A DNA stretch of 64,000 nucleotides from Corynebacterium lubricantis DSM 45231 (GTDB taxonomy: Bacteria > Actinomycetota > Actinomycetes > Mycobacteriales > Mycobacteriaceae). How positions within the stretch are numbered: the stretch's first letter is position 1; each line of letters begins with the position of its first letter. The notes under the pieces are model-generated. The model worked only from the letters and a program-made list of their open reading frames with translations. It did not search any database and was not told where the DNA came from. A program made the position numbers and the translations under genes. Shown in pieces: positions 1-10,569 of this stretch. The DNA is taken from NCBI RefSeq assembly GCF_000379425.1, contig NZ_KB902181.1, positions 1-64,000 of the forward strand, in the 5' to 3' direction.

Positions 1-97
1 AACACACCCCTAACATGGTGGTGGTTTGTGTGTTAAGTGAATATGTATCATGTCTACTAGTCGCCTAGTAACAGTGCTGATACACCCCAATAGGTGT
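1..97 (+). other. rRNA operon spacer upstream of 5S rRNA
   Basis: No coding sequence is visible. The stretch precedes the 5S gene and should be the 23S-5S spacer; the 3' end of 23S rRNA cannot be recognised with confidence. It contains an inverted repeat (AACACAC at 1-7 with GTGTGTT at 28-34) and a short ACACC/GGTGT pair at 82-97, which could form RNase processing stems around the 5S precursor. That role is inference. Confidence 0.4.
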
Positions 98-214
98 GTC
101 GGTGGTTGATGGCGGCGGGGAAACGCCCGGTCCCATTCCGAACCCGGAAGCTAAGCCCGCCCGCGCTGATGGTACTGCATCCGGGAGGATGTGGGAGAGT
201 AAGTTACCGCCGAC
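98..214 (+). rRNA. rrf: 5S ribosomal RNA
   Basis: About 117 nt with the actinobacterial 5S core: the conserved block around GGGGAAACGCCCGGTCCCAT, then AACCCGGAAGCTAAGC and a late GGGAGAGTA. The ends GTCGGTGG and CCGCCGAC pair to form helix I, which fixes the boundaries to within a few bases. It is followed by a strong hairpin terminator, so it is the last gene of an rRNA operon. Confidence 0.95.
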
Positions 215-235
215 CAAATAATTTAACAGTGAAAC

Positions 236-295
236 AGGAGTGTGGTTGTGAGTTGAGTCGTATCAATACGAACTCCTTACAACCACACTCCTTTT
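236..295 (+). terminator. Rho-independent terminator of the rRNA operon
   Basis: A perfect 14-bp inverted repeat (AGGAGTGTGGTTGT with ACAACCACACTCCT) encloses a loop of about 29 nt and is followed by TTTT. It lies 22 bp after the 5S gene and ends transcription before the next gene. Confidence 0.85.
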
Positions 296-303
296 CGCAT
301 TCC

Positions 304-309
304 TATAAT
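304..309 (+). promoter_or_regulatory. Probable -10 element (TATAAT) for the TPR protein gene
   Basis: A consensus TATAAT lies 43 bp upstream of the chosen ATG, directly after the rRNA terminator. No convincing -35 box is visible at 16-18 bp spacing, as in many corynebacterial promoters. A start near 316 would leave a leader of about 37 nt containing the AAGGAAGG ribosome binding site. Confidence 0.45.
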
Positions 310-352
310 GGTGAAGAGCTTCACCAATAAACCAAAAAGGAAGGTCCCTGAG

Positions 353-1273
353 ATGAGCGACGATAGGAATCGTGGAAACGATCGACGAGGTAACCGAGGC
401 GAGGATCGCCCGGACCGTCGAAACTCACGCCCAAATGATCGTCGCTCCAACGACCTCAACTCCTCAGGACGTAAATACGAAGTACGCGGCTCCGAGGGTC
501 GCCGCTCAGACAGCCGGAGTTCCGAACGCCGTCGTGAAGACGGCAAGATCCGCCACGACCGCTCCAACCCGCAGCGTCACGGTTTCCGCGAAGACCGGAT
601 GGCACAAAAGCTCTCCGAGCCAGACCTTCCAGGCGACGTAGACATCAAGGACCTAGACCCAATGGTCCTGCAGGATCTGCGCCCTCTCTCCAAAGACAAC
701 GCCGATCGCGTGGCGAAGCACATGATCATGTCTGCCTCTTTGATGGCTGATGATCCACAGCTTGCTCTGCGACACGCCCGTGCGGCCAAGAACCGTGCAG
801 GTCGTGTCGGTGTGGTCCGCGAAGTCAACGGTATCGCTGCCTACCACGCAGGTGAGTGGAAAGAAGCCCTAGCAGAGCTGCGCGCAGCACGACGTATGTC
901 GGGAGGCCCCGGACTGCTCGCCGTCATGGCTGATTGTGAGCGAGGCTTAGGACGCCCAGAGAAGGCTATCGAGCTGTCCAAGAGCCCGGATGTCCGCGAG
1001 CTTGACGCCGAATCGAAGATTGAGCTCGGGATCGTCGCTGCCGGCGCACGCCGTGACCTTGGTCAGAACGACGCAGCCGTTGCGACTCTTCAAAAGCTTA
1101 ACCCGTCCCTGGATTCTTCCGGTTTGAGTCAGGTGCGTCTGTCTTATGCCTATGCCGACGCGTTATTGGAAGTGGGCCGTAAGGATGAAGCAAAACAGTG
1201 GTTTGAACACGTCGTTGACATCGATACTGATGAATCCACGGACGCTGCTTTGCGCGTCGAAGAGCTAGGCTAA
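353..1273 (+). CDS. Tetratricopeptide-repeat protein with a basic N-terminus
   Basis: 306 aa. The first ~85 residues are very rich in Arg, Asp, Ser and Asn (RGNDRRGNRGEDR style) and look disordered and possibly nucleic-acid binding. The rest is helical, with repeated Ala/Leu/Glu helix pairs (for example ALRHARAAKNRAGRVGVVRE, and GRKDEAKQWFEHVVDID at the C-terminus) typical of TPR. The ATG at 353 is chosen over an upstream in-frame ATG at 308 because AAGGAAGG sits 8 nt before it. It heads the HAD-tlyA-nadK-recN cluster, where such a protein is usually found in Corynebacterium. Exact function is unknown; a scaffold role is inference. Confidence 0.85.
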   Translation: MSDDRNRGNDRRGNRGEDRPDRRNSRPNDRRSNDLNSSGRKYEVRGSEGRRSDSRSSERRREDGKIRHDRSNPQRHGFREDRMAQKLSEPDLPGDVDIKDLDPMVLQDLRPLSKDNADRVAKHMIMSASLMADDPQLALRHARAAKNRAGRVGVVREVNGIAAYHAGEWKEALAELRAARRMSGGPGLLAVMADCERGLGRPEKAIELSKSPDVRELDAESKIELGIVAAGARRDLGQNDAAVATLQKLNPSLDSSGLSQVRLSYAYADALLEVGRKDEAKQWFEHVVDIDTDESTDAALRVEELG

Positions 1274-1283
1274 AGTCTTACTT

Positions 1284-2267
1284 ATGACGCTTTCTCAACA
1301 GTATGATTCGCTGCTCCTTGATCTTGATGGAACGGTCTGGGCTGGAGGTGCTGCAATCGACTGGGCCGTTGACTCAATCAAACAAGCGGGCCTGCCGTCT
1401 GTCTACGTCACCAACAATGCCTCCCGGGGTCCCCAGGAGGTGGCAGACAAACTCAACGGCATCGGATTGGATGTTGCTGCTACGGACGTTCTGACTTCGG
1501 CACAGGCCGCCATCACCCTGGCAGAAAGCGTTTTGGAGCCGGGTGACCCTGTCTATGTTGTGGGCGCACCTTCCTTTAAGGATCTCGTCACCTCGGCTGG
1601 CTATCGCGTCGTCGACTCAGCAGATGAGAATCCTAAGGTCGTGCTGCACGGTCACTTCACGGAAACTGGCTGGCACCAACTTTCGGAGGCTGCCCTTGCC
1701 ATTCGCGGTGGCGCGACGTACCTCGCCACAAACCTTGACACGACGTTGCCAATGGAGCGTGGACTGCACGTCGGTAACGGCTCGATGGTCGCAGCTGTCA
1801 CCTCTGCTACTGGAGTTACTCCAGCGTCTGCGGGCAAGCCTGGCCCGACGATGTTCCATCAGGCTGCATCTGGTTTGCAGTCTCAACGTCCTCTTGTCGT
1901 GGGCGATCGCCTCAACACCGATATTGCTGGTGGCGTTGCCGCAAAGATGGATGTCTTGCATGTCCTGACTGGCGTTTCCGGCCCACTCGAGCTCATCGAG
2001 GCACCTGCGGAGCAACGTCCGACCTATATCGGCGAAGACTTGCGCGCGTTGTCGGAGTTCGGTGCGAACCTGGTTCCAGGACCTCAAGGCGGCTTTACCG
2101 CACGTGTAGACGGTAATGACATCTTGCTGCTTGCCGGCGACGAAGGGGCTACCAGCGTGCAGGCCCTGCGTACCGTTCTCAACGTGGCTTGGGCGATGAA
2201 TGAGCCACCTGAGTTCATTCGCCCCATGTCGGCGCAAGCCGAGGCCGCAACCGCTCAGTGGTGGTGA
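1284..2267 (+). CDS. HAD-superfamily (IIA, NagD-like) phosphatase
   Basis: 327 aa. HAD motif I is DLDGTVW near residue 13 (nucleophile Asp and acid/base Asp). It is followed by the NagD-type cap entered through VYVTNNASR (motif II, TNN). Motif III/IV is seen as GKPGPTMF and VVGDRLNTDIAGG near residues 185-220. The family dephosphorylates small phosphate esters such as p-nitrophenyl phosphate, sugar phosphates or 2-phosphoglycolate; the substrate cannot be read from sequence. A -10-like TAAAGT at 1271-1276 ends 7 nt before the ATG, suggesting an extra leaderless transcript. Cytosolic. Confidence 0.9.
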   Translation: MTLSQQYDSLLLDLDGTVWAGGAAIDWAVDSIKQAGLPSVYVTNNASRGPQEVADKLNGIGLDVAATDVLTSAQAAITLAESVLEPGDPVYVVGAPSFKDLVTSAGYRVVDSADENPKVVLHGHFTETGWHQLSEAALAIRGGATYLATNLDTTLPMERGLHVGNGSMVAAVTSATGVTPASAGKPGPTMFHQAASGLQSQRPLVVGDRLNTDIAGGVAAKMDVLHVLTGVSGPLELIEAPAEQRPTYIGEDLRALSEFGANLVPGPQGGFTARVDGNDILLLAGDEGATSVQALRTVLNVAWAMNEPPEFIRPMSAQAEAATAQWW

Positions 2268-2269
2268 CA

Positions 2270-2437
2270 ATGTCGGCACCCAAACCGCATGATCCGCGTG
2301 CCACCGGTATTTCACCGGATCAGCTCACGGCTCAATTCGAGGAGATCCTGGCTCAGCCAACGCATTCGCTTGCCGACGAGGCTGAGGTCCTCGGCCAAGC
2401 GCATACGCTGCTGAATGAAGCGCTCCAGGAAAGATGA
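2270..2437 (+). CDS. Small conserved hypothetical protein (55 aa)
   Basis: This 55-aa reading frame starts MSAPKPHDPRATGIS and ends LLNEALQER. It sits 2 bp after the HAD phosphatase stop; an in-frame GTG at 2264 would give a 4-base overlap instead. The C-terminal 40 residues are predicted helical and acidic. A small protein at this position, between a NagD-like phosphatase and TlyA, is common in actinobacteria, which supports it as a real gene. No function is known and no motif is recognised. Confidence 0.7.
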   Translation: MSAPKPHDPRATGISPDQLTAQFEEILAQPTHSLADEAEVLGQAHTLLNEALQER

Positions 2438-2464
2438 TCAGCTACTAAGAGGAAGGACCGCGCT

Positions 2465-3286
2465 GTGGCCCCAGGACGTCGTCGCTTAGACGCCGAGCTA
2501 GTTCGACGCAAAATCGCACGATCACGGGAACAAGCCGTGGAGTGGATTAAGTCAGGGAAAGTCTCGGTTGGTGGGTTTGTTGCTACGAAACCTGCCACCG
2601 TCGTGGAACCCGACGTGTCTATCAAAGTTGCTGCGAGCTCGGACGACGAGTGGGCATCGCGAGGTGCTCATAAGCTGATCGGCGCCCTAGATGCCTTCGT
2701 GCCTCATGGGTTGCAGCTCGAGGACCGTCGCGCCCTGGATGCAGGTGCGTCTACAGGTAGCTTCACCGATGTGCTGTTAACTCGCGGAGTAAAAGAAGTC
2801 GTCGCCGTTGATGTCGGTTATGGCCAATTGATTTGGCGGCTGCAGAATGACGATCGGGTAGTGGTGCTTGATCGGACAAATATTCGCCATCTGACCCCCG
2901 ACATGATGGGCGGGCCCGCTGACCTGATGGTCGGGGACCTTTCCTTCATCTCTCTCAAGCTCGTCCTTCCCGCAATCGCAGCATGCATGACCGATGGTGC
3001 AGATTTGCTGCCGATGGTGAAGCCTCAATTCGAAGTGGGCAAGGAGCGACTCGGTCACGGTGGTGTCGTCCGCTCGGATGAACTGCGAGCCGAAGTTACT
3101 CACGATATCGCCGCGTTCGCGCTCACTTTGGGCCTGAGTTGCAAGGCGGTTGTCGCCTCTCCGCTCCCAGGGCCCAGCGGCAACGTAGAATATTTCCTAT
3201 GGCTTGTGAAAGATGGCGGCCAGTCGGGGCCGTCGGATGACGAGTTAGTGCACATGATCGCCACAGCAGTGGAGGAAGGTCCGTAA
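2465..3286 (+). CDS. tlyA: TlyA family rRNA (cytidine-2'-O)-methyltransferase
   Basis: 273 aa with a GTG start preceded by AGAGGAAGGA. An N-terminal S4 RNA-binding domain (about residues 4-65, RRRLDAELVRRKIARSREQA and IKSGKVSVGG) is joined to an FtsJ/RrmJ-type Rossmann methyltransferase. The SAM motif is ALDAGASTGSFTDVLL near residue 89, followed by VVAVDVGYGQL and the catalytic-core Lys and Asp regions (LMVGDLSFISL, VKPQFEVG). TlyA of mycobacteria methylates C1409 of 16S and C1920 of 23S rRNA and is needed for capreomycin sensitivity. It was long mislabelled a haemolysin. Confidence 0.93.
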   Translation: MAPGRRRLDAELVRRKIARSREQAVEWIKSGKVSVGGFVATKPATVVEPDVSIKVAASSDDEWASRGAHKLIGALDAFVPHGLQLEDRRALDAGASTGSFTDVLLTRGVKEVVAVDVGYGQLIWRLQNDDRVVVLDRTNIRHLTPDMMGGPADLMVGDLSFISLKLVLPAIAACMTDGADLLPMVKPQFEVGKERLGHGGVVRSDELRAEVTHDIAAFALTLGLSCKAVVASPLPGPSGNVEYFLWLVKDGGQSGPSDDELVHMIATAVEEGP

Positions 3287-3290
3287 TCTC

Positions 3291-4235
3291 ATGACTGAAC
3301 AACCTCAAGCTCGAGGTGCTCAGAAGAAACGCGAAATTCTTCTCGTTCCGCACACCACGCGCTCAGGCAATATCGCCGCAGCCGCGCGGGCGGCGGAGCT
3401 GATCACCGGGGCAGGAATCAGTCTGCGGATCTTGGAGCAAAACGACATGCGCCCGGTCGTCGAGCATCCTTCGTTGGCCAGTTTGGAAACAGTCCCACAC
3501 ACCGCCGAGGCAGCCAAAGGCTGTGAGCTCGTCCTCGTCCTCGGCGGCGATGGCACATTCCTGCGCGCTGCTGACCTTGCGCATGCTCAAGACATTCCAG
3601 TACTGGGTATCAATCTCGGACATGTCGGCTTTTTGGCAGAGGGTGAGGCAGAGAGCCTTGACCTCGCCATCGGCCGTGTCATTGACAAGACGTACCGCGT
3701 CGAAGAGCGCATGACTATCGACAGTACGGTCTTCGACGATGAAGGAAACATCATTGACACCGGCTGGGCACTCAACGAGGTCAGCGTCGAAAACTTAAAC
3801 CGCCGGGGCGTCCTCGATGCCATCCTCGAGGTCGACGAGCGTCCGGTGTCCTCCTTCGGTTGCGATGGTGTACTCATCTCTACACCTACGGGTTCTACCG
3901 CCTACGCCTTTTCCGCGGGCGGGCCCGTGATGTGGCCTTCCCTCGACGCGATCCTGGTGGTGCCGAATAATGCGCACACCTTGTTTGCAAAACCTCTGGT
4001 AGTGTCCCCGAATTCGATGGTAGCGGTGGAATCTCGTCCAACCACCTCGCCGGCCATGGTCGTCATGGACGGTTTCCGCCCCATCGCCATGCCGCCGGGC
4101 TCCCGGACGGAAGTCGTGCGCGGCAAGCGCGCCGTGAAGTGGGTGCGTCTCGACGATTCAACCTTCACCGACCGCCTCGTACAAAAGTTCCGCCTCCCAG
4201 TTTCGGGTTGGCGCGGACCCGCAACGCCAAAGTAG
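3291..4235 (+). CDS. nadK: NAD kinase (ATP/polyphosphate)
   Basis: 314 aa. It phosphorylates NAD to NADP in the cytosol. The GGDGTFLRAADL motif near residue 84 (catalytic Asp), the NE[VI] motif in ALNEVSVENLNRRG and the glycine-rich TPTGSTAYAFSAGGP region are all present. Length fits actinobacterial PpnK. It lies 4 bp after tlyA and 9 bp before recN, the same operon order as in Mycobacterium, so co-transcription is likely. Confidence 0.95.
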   Translation: MTEQPQARGAQKKREILLVPHTTRSGNIAAAARAAELITGAGISLRILEQNDMRPVVEHPSLASLETVPHTAEAAKGCELVLVLGGDGTFLRAADLAHAQDIPVLGINLGHVGFLAEGEAESLDLAIGRVIDKTYRVEERMTIDSTVFDDEGNIIDTGWALNEVSVENLNRRGVLDAILEVDERPVSSFGCDGVLISTPTGSTAYAFSAGGPVMWPSLDAILVVPNNAHTLFAKPLVVSPNSMVAVESRPTTSPAMVVMDGFRPIAMPPGSRTEVVRGKRAVKWVRLDDSTFTDRLVQKFRLPVSGWRGPATPK

Positions 4236-4244
4236 GCTCGAAGC

Positions 4245-5960
4245 GTGCTTGTAGATATTTCCATTGAGAACCTCGGCGTGATTCCCAAGGCCTCTGCGGA
4301 ACTCCACGAAGGCCTGACCGTGCTCACTGGTGAAACCGGCGCGGGTAAGACCATGGTTGTTACCGGGCTCCGCCTGCTCACGGGCGGGCGCGCTGACGCG
4401 TCGCGTGTGCGTACAGGGGCAGATCAGGCCGTCGTCGATGGCTCGTTTAGCACGCAGAAGTTGCCGGAAGCCGACCAGGCCGAAGTCCGCAAGATCGTGG
4501 ATGAGGCAGGCGGAAGCCCGGACGAAAACGGCGAGTACTTGGTGTCTCGATCGGTCAAGTCCTCGGGTCGCTCGCGCGCGCATCTAGCAGGTCGTAGCGT
4601 GCCGGCAGCGACGATGGCGGAATTTTCCTCCCGATTGCTCACCATCCACGGGCAAAATGACCAACTGCGCCTGCTCGCACCCGAGGAGCAACTGGCCGCC
4701 TTAGATCGTTTTGACCCTTCACTCGGCGGGCTGAAAGCAACATATCGCGAAAGCTTTCTCCAGTGGCGAGAGCTGGCGAGGGACTTAAAGGAGCGTACGG
4801 AGAAGCGTCGAGAATTAGCCCAAGAGGTCGACCGGCTGCAGTTCGCCATCGATGAAATCGACGCGGTGAAGCCCGAAGCAGGCGAGGATGAACTGCTCTT
4901 GGCGGACATCCGCAGGCTCCAGGACGTCGACGCTCTGCGCGAAGCCGCACAAACCGCCCTCGGGTCGATCGATGGCAACGACGATTACGGAGACGAACAA
5001 GCTGCCTCCTCGCTGGTGGGTGCCGCCGAAAGCGCGCTGACCCAATCCAGCGACAAGGAGCTGCAAGAGCTCGGCGAGCGTGTGTCTGAGGCCTCGAGCA
5101 TTCTGGCAGAAGTCGCGGGTGATTTGGGCAGTTACCTCTCGGATTTACCAAGCGACCCGGCCGGGCTGGAGTCGCTGCTGCAGCGTCAGCAGGACTTGAA
5201 GTCGTTGACAAAGAAATACGCCTCGGACGCGGCCGGTGTCGTGGAGTTTCGGGATAAAGCTGAGCAACGGCTGGCGAAAATTCATACCTCCTCGGAGGCC
5301 TTGGAGGAACTAAAGAAGCAGGCGGCGGCCGCAGAGAAAGACATGGTGGCCAAGGCCGCGACGCTGACCAAGGCGAGGAAGAAGGCTGCAAAGTCTCTGG
5401 CGGCCGCTGTGACCAAGGAGTTGCACGGTCTGGCAATGCCGAAAGCCAGGTTAGAGGTGGTCGTCGATAAGCAAAAATACAGCCGTGACGGTGCTGATAC
5501 CGTCGAACTGCGACTTGCTCCCAATGATGCGATGGAGGCGAAGCCTCTGGCTTCGAGTGCGTCGGGCGGTGAGCTATCGCGAGTGATGCTGGCACTCGAG
5601 GTGATTTTGTCGTCGACATCGACGGGCACGACTTTGGTGTTCGACGAGGTCGACGCAGGTGTCGGTGGACGCGCAGCGGTGGAGATTGGGCGCAGGCTCG
5701 CGCGACTGGCTACGCACAACCAGGTCATTGTGGTGACGCACTTGGCGCAGGTGGCGGCGTATGCGGATACGCATTTGCATGTGTCGAAGAATGTGGGGGA
5801 CACCTCGGTGACCTCGGGAGTGGCCACGCTTGACGGTGAGGAACGAGTAGAAGAGTTGGCGCGCATGATGGCGGGTCTCGACGATACTGACACCGGTCGG
5901 GCACACGCTCAGGAGTTGCTCGATCGCGCGCAAGTTGAAGTCGCAAATATGAGGCAATAA
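4245..5960 (+). CDS. recN: DNA repair protein RecN
   Basis: 571 aa SMC-like ATPase for double-strand break repair. Walker A TGETGAGKTMVV lies near residue 28. A long coiled-coil central region (about residues 150-390) follows, then the ABC signature SASGGELSRVMLALE and Walker B TLVFDEVDAGVGG near residues 445-475, and the switch His in VVTHLAQVAA. The start is GTG. A -10-like TAGGCT (4233-4238) lies 6 nt upstream, so a leaderless transcript is possible in addition to read-through from nadK. Confidence 0.95.
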   Translation: MLVDISIENLGVIPKASAELHEGLTVLTGETGAGKTMVVTGLRLLTGGRADASRVRTGADQAVVDGSFSTQKLPEADQAEVRKIVDEAGGSPDENGEYLVSRSVKSSGRSRAHLAGRSVPAATMAEFSSRLLTIHGQNDQLRLLAPEEQLAALDRFDPSLGGLKATYRESFLQWRELARDLKERTEKRRELAQEVDRLQFAIDEIDAVKPEAGEDELLLADIRRLQDVDALREAAQTALGSIDGNDDYGDEQAASSLVGAAESALTQSSDKELQELGERVSEASSILAEVAGDLGSYLSDLPSDPAGLESLLQRQQDLKSLTKKYASDAAGVVEFRDKAEQRLAKIHTSSEALEELKKQAAAAEKDMVAKAATLTKARKKAAKSLAAAVTKELHGLAMPKARLEVVVDKQKYSRDGADTVELRLAPNDAMEAKPLASSASGGELSRVMLALEVILSSTSTGTTLVFDEVDAGVGGRAAVEIGRRLARLATHNQVIVVTHLAQVAAYADTHLHVSKNVGDTSVTSGVATLDGEERVEELARMMAGLDDTDTGRAHAQELLDRAQVEVANMRQ

Positions 5961-6012
5961 TTCCCCGCGTGCCTTCGCCACTTTTGACGATTCACCGGCA
6001 ACAATAGCGGGC

Positions 6013-7206
6013 ATGAGTAGCATCTTCTCCCGCACCGACGATCAGCCAGGACTGCAAGGCACGTTGCGCGATTGCACGGCAGAAGCCAAAGGAAAAGGTT
6101 TCAAACGCTTAGGCGTCGGCGACATTGCTGTGATCAATTCGCCCGACCTCTCTCGCCGGGAAGCCCAATTACTAGTCAACGCGCAGCCGGCCGCGGTGAT
6201 CAACCTGTCGAAGTTCTCCACGGGCTCGATTCCCAATTTCGGCCCGCACATGCTGCTCGACGCCGGGATTTTGCTCATCGAGGACGTCGATACCGAGGCT
6301 CGCGAGAGTCTGCGGGGCGGGAAGAAGAGCACCGTCACCGCCGATGGCGAGATTTACGTCAGTAACAAGCCGGCCGGCAAGGGCACCGTGGTTGACCGGG
6401 AATCGGCGGATCGCAACTTCAGCGAGTCCCAGACGCACCTGGTCGACCACATGGAGGCCTACTTCGGTAACACCATCGAGTTCATCCACTCGGAGGCCCC
6501 GCTACTCATCGATGGGGTCGGTGTGCCAGATCTTGGCGACGAGATGGCCGACAAGAAGGTGCTCATTGTCTCTCCCGAGGCAGGCCACCGCGACAGCGTG
6601 ATTAACCTGCGCAACTTCATCCGCGAATACGATCCAATCATTATCGGCGTTGCGCAGGCGACCGACACCCTGGCGGAGCTGGGCTATAAGCCAAACTATA
6701 TTGTCAGCGACCCGAATGACGTCTCGAACGACAGCTTGCGCGGCGGCGCACGGGTGATCCTGCCCGCCGATCCGGACGGACATGCGGTGGGACTGGAGCG
6801 CATCCAGGATCTCGGCGTCGGTGCAATGACCTTCCCGTCGGCGCTGGACTCGCCGATGGATCTGGCCGTGTTGCTCGCGGTCTTCCACGACGCGCAGATG
6901 ATTGTCACGGTCGGCGACCAGGTGGACCTCGACGCGATTTTTGCTGGAAACGAAGATGCTGGTCCGTCGTCGATGTTGACCAGGTTGAAGGGCGGTGCCC
7001 GCATCGTTGATTCGCAGGTGATCGAGGATCTATATCACGTCAGTTCCGGTCGCGGCGTCGCCTGGGCTTGGGCACTATTCGCGGTACTGGTTGCCATCGC
7101 GGTGATCATTCTCGTCGCAGGCCTGGGTGGGGATGACTCGTTCGGAATGAACCTAATCAATACCTGGAACAATATCGCGCTGACGGTGCAGAGCTGGTTC
7201 AACTAA
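6013..7206 (+). CDS. steA: Cytokinetic ring protein SteA
   Basis: 397 aa. The soluble N-terminal part contains a thiamin-pyrophosphokinase-like fold (VLIVSPEAGHR near 180, YIVSDPNDVSND near 225). A single C-terminal membrane helix lies at about residues 350-375 (WAWALFAVLVAIAVIILVAG). In C. glutamicum, SteA and SteB form a membrane complex needed for daughter-cell separation, upstream of the peptidoglycan hydrolase RipA/RipC-FtsEX pathway. The immediate downstream neighbour is steB, which fits. It was formerly called a recN-linked TPK-like conserved protein. Confidence 0.88.
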   Translation: MSSIFSRTDDQPGLQGTLRDCTAEAKGKGFKRLGVGDIAVINSPDLSRREAQLLVNAQPAAVINLSKFSTGSIPNFGPHMLLDAGILLIEDVDTEARESLRGGKKSTVTADGEIYVSNKPAGKGTVVDRESADRNFSESQTHLVDHMEAYFGNTIEFIHSEAPLLIDGVGVPDLGDEMADKKVLIVSPEAGHRDSVINLRNFIREYDPIIIGVAQATDTLAELGYKPNYIVSDPNDVSNDSLRGGARVILPADPDGHAVGLERIQDLGVGAMTFPSALDSPMDLAVLLAVFHDAQMIVTVGDQVDLDAIFAGNEDAGPSSMLTRLKGGARIVDSQVIEDLYHVSSGRGVAWAWALFAVLVAIAVIILVAGLGGDDSFGMNLINTWNNIALTVQSWFN

Positions 7207-7239
7207 TTTCTCGGGTTTTCCTGGAAGGAGGACAACACA

Positions 7240-8166
7240 ATGGCTAAACGACGAGGCCAAGGTGGCTGGGTAGTCACCGGGCTTGGATTCGGTGTCGCTC
7301 TTGGTGTAGCGCTGGGCACGCTGGTTATTGCACCGGCGCTTAACATCGGCGGACCAGTGGCATCTGAACAGGCCACCGCCCAACCTGCCGACAATCAGGC
7401 AGACACCCAAGCCGCTGAAGCTCAGGCGCAGGCCGCCGACGAAGTCGTGGCAGGGTCCTCCTCGGAGCTGGTGGCGGACACGCTCACCGATCGCCCGGTG
7501 GTTGTCCTCGTAGCCTCTGACGCGCCGCCCGAGAGTGTCGATGCGGTGACCGACCTCCTTGACCAGGCAGGCGCCCTGAATTCTGGGCAGATCACCTTGA
7601 CGGAGAAGTTCTTTGATCAAGACTCCACCGACGAGTTGATGTCGTTGATCTCGAATACCCTTCCTGCCGGGGCACAGTTGTCGGAGGACAATCTGTCGCC
7701 GGGTATTCACGCTGGCGAATCGTTGGGTTCCGCATTGATGTACGACCCGGAAACCGGCGAACCGCTCTCCAGCGTGGCCGATCGCGCCCTTGTACTGCAA
7801 ACGCTGCGTGAGCAGGGCTTTATCGACTATGAGGATGGCACTGTTCTCCCAGCCCAGGGCGCGGTGGTGCTCACCGGCGACGGTGAATCGGAGCACGCAG
7901 CTTCGGTGTTGGCTGATTTCGCCACCGCCCTGAGCACCCGCGGTGATGCGGTTGTTGCTGCGGGCGGCGAGTCTGCGGCGGCAGGCGAGGGGGCCATCGG
8001 CCAGCTGCGCGCCGAAGGGCCAACTGACGTATCCACAGTGGATTCGCTTGATCGTGCCTGGGCGCAGGTAGCCACAGTTCTTGCGCTGCAGGAGCAGTTT
8101 ACTGGTGGTGCTGGTGCCTATGGTGTGGCTGAGAACACCGATAGCGTGATGCCCACCACCGAATAG
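7240..8166 (+). CDS. steB: Cell-separation protein SteB (MctB/copper-transporter family)
   Basis: 308 aa with an AAGGAGG ribosome binding site. One N-terminal membrane helix (about residues 10-30, VTGLGFGVALGVALGTLVIA) is followed by an Ala/Gln-rich stretch and an extracytoplasmic domain. It belongs to the family of M. tuberculosis Rv1698 (MctB), usually labelled copper transporter. In Corynebacterium the SteA-SteB pair is tied to activation of cell-wall cleavage at division, and the gene lies 33 bp behind steA. The copper label should be treated with caution here. Confidence 0.88.
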   Translation: MAKRRGQGGWVVTGLGFGVALGVALGTLVIAPALNIGGPVASEQATAQPADNQADTQAAEAQAQAADEVVAGSSSELVADTLTDRPVVVLVASDAPPESVDAVTDLLDQAGALNSGQITLTEKFFDQDSTDELMSLISNTLPAGAQLSEDNLSPGIHAGESLGSALMYDPETGEPLSSVADRALVLQTLREQGFIDYEDGTVLPAQGAVVLTGDGESEHAASVLADFATALSTRGDAVVAAGGESAAAGEGAIGQLRAEGPTDVSTVDSLDRAWAQVATVLALQEQFTGGAGAYGVAENTDSVMPTTE

Positions 8167-8219
8167 TGAGCTGCGTCACTCTGATGGTTTTTAACTGTCA
8201 ATTGATAGGCTAGTGGTTG

Positions 8220-9905
<1,686 letters not shown>

Positions 9906-9915
9906 ATTGTAGGAC

Positions 9916-10569
9916 ATGACTCGCCATAGTTTTGAAGTGACCGATTCCGAATTGCTCGTGGACGCACCGATTATCTCGTTGCGCCGCGACACCGTCACCA
10001 TGCCCGGCGGTGGCACGGCCAAGCGTGAAATCGTGGAGCACTTCGGCGCGGTGGCAGTTGTCGCGCTCGATGATCAAAACCGCATCGCTATGGTCGAGCA
10101 GTATCGTCACTCCGTGGGAGCGCGTCTGTGGGAGCTGCCCGCGGGAATCCTCGACTTCGCTGGCGAAGAGCCGCTCACGGGCGCGGAGCGCGAGCTTGCC
10201 GAAGAAGCCGGGCTCGCCGCCGATTCCTGGTCGCTGCTGACCGATATTGTTACCTCGCCGGGTTTCTGCGAGGAGACCGTGCGCATCTTCTTGGCCCGCG
10301 ACCTCCGAGAGGTGGAGCGCCCCGAGGTGAGCGAAGAAGAGGCCGACATGAACTTTTCCTGGGTTCCTTTTCACGAGGCGGTCAACGCGGTGATGGCGGG
10401 CAAGATCGCCAACTCCATTGCTCTGGCAGGGATCATGACTGCCGCGGAGGTCGTGGCTGGACGCCATGAAACCCGCGACATTGACACCCCGTTTGAGTTC
10501 CGCCCGAGGTCCATGCCGGATCGTCGTCAAGCGCAAGGCATTGTCCCCGACATGAAGCAGATCCGTTGA
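9916..10569 (+). CDS. NUDIX hydrolase, ADP-ribose pyrophosphatase type
   Basis: 217 aa. The NUDIX box reads [28 protein letters not shown] around residues 75-98, with the REL-EE-G core intact, preceded by [18 protein letters not shown], typical of ADP-ribose pyrophosphatases (Rv1700 group). It hydrolyses ADP-ribose to AMP and ribose 5-phosphate. A -10-like TAGATT (9903-9908) overlapping the pyrG stop ends 7 nt before the ATG, so a leaderless start is likely. The stop codon overlaps the xerD start (TTGA), implying translational coupling. Confidence 0.88.
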   Translation: MTRHSFEVTDSELLVDAPIISLRRDTVTMPGGGTAKREIVEHFGAVAVVALDDQNRIAMVEQYRHSVGARLWELPAGILDFAGEEPLTGAERELAEEAGLAADSWSLLTDIVTSPGFCEETVRIFLARDLREVERPEVSEEEADMNFSWVPFHEAVNAVMAGKIANSIALAGIMTAAEVVAGRHETRDIDTPFEFRPRSMPDRRQAQGIVPDMKQIR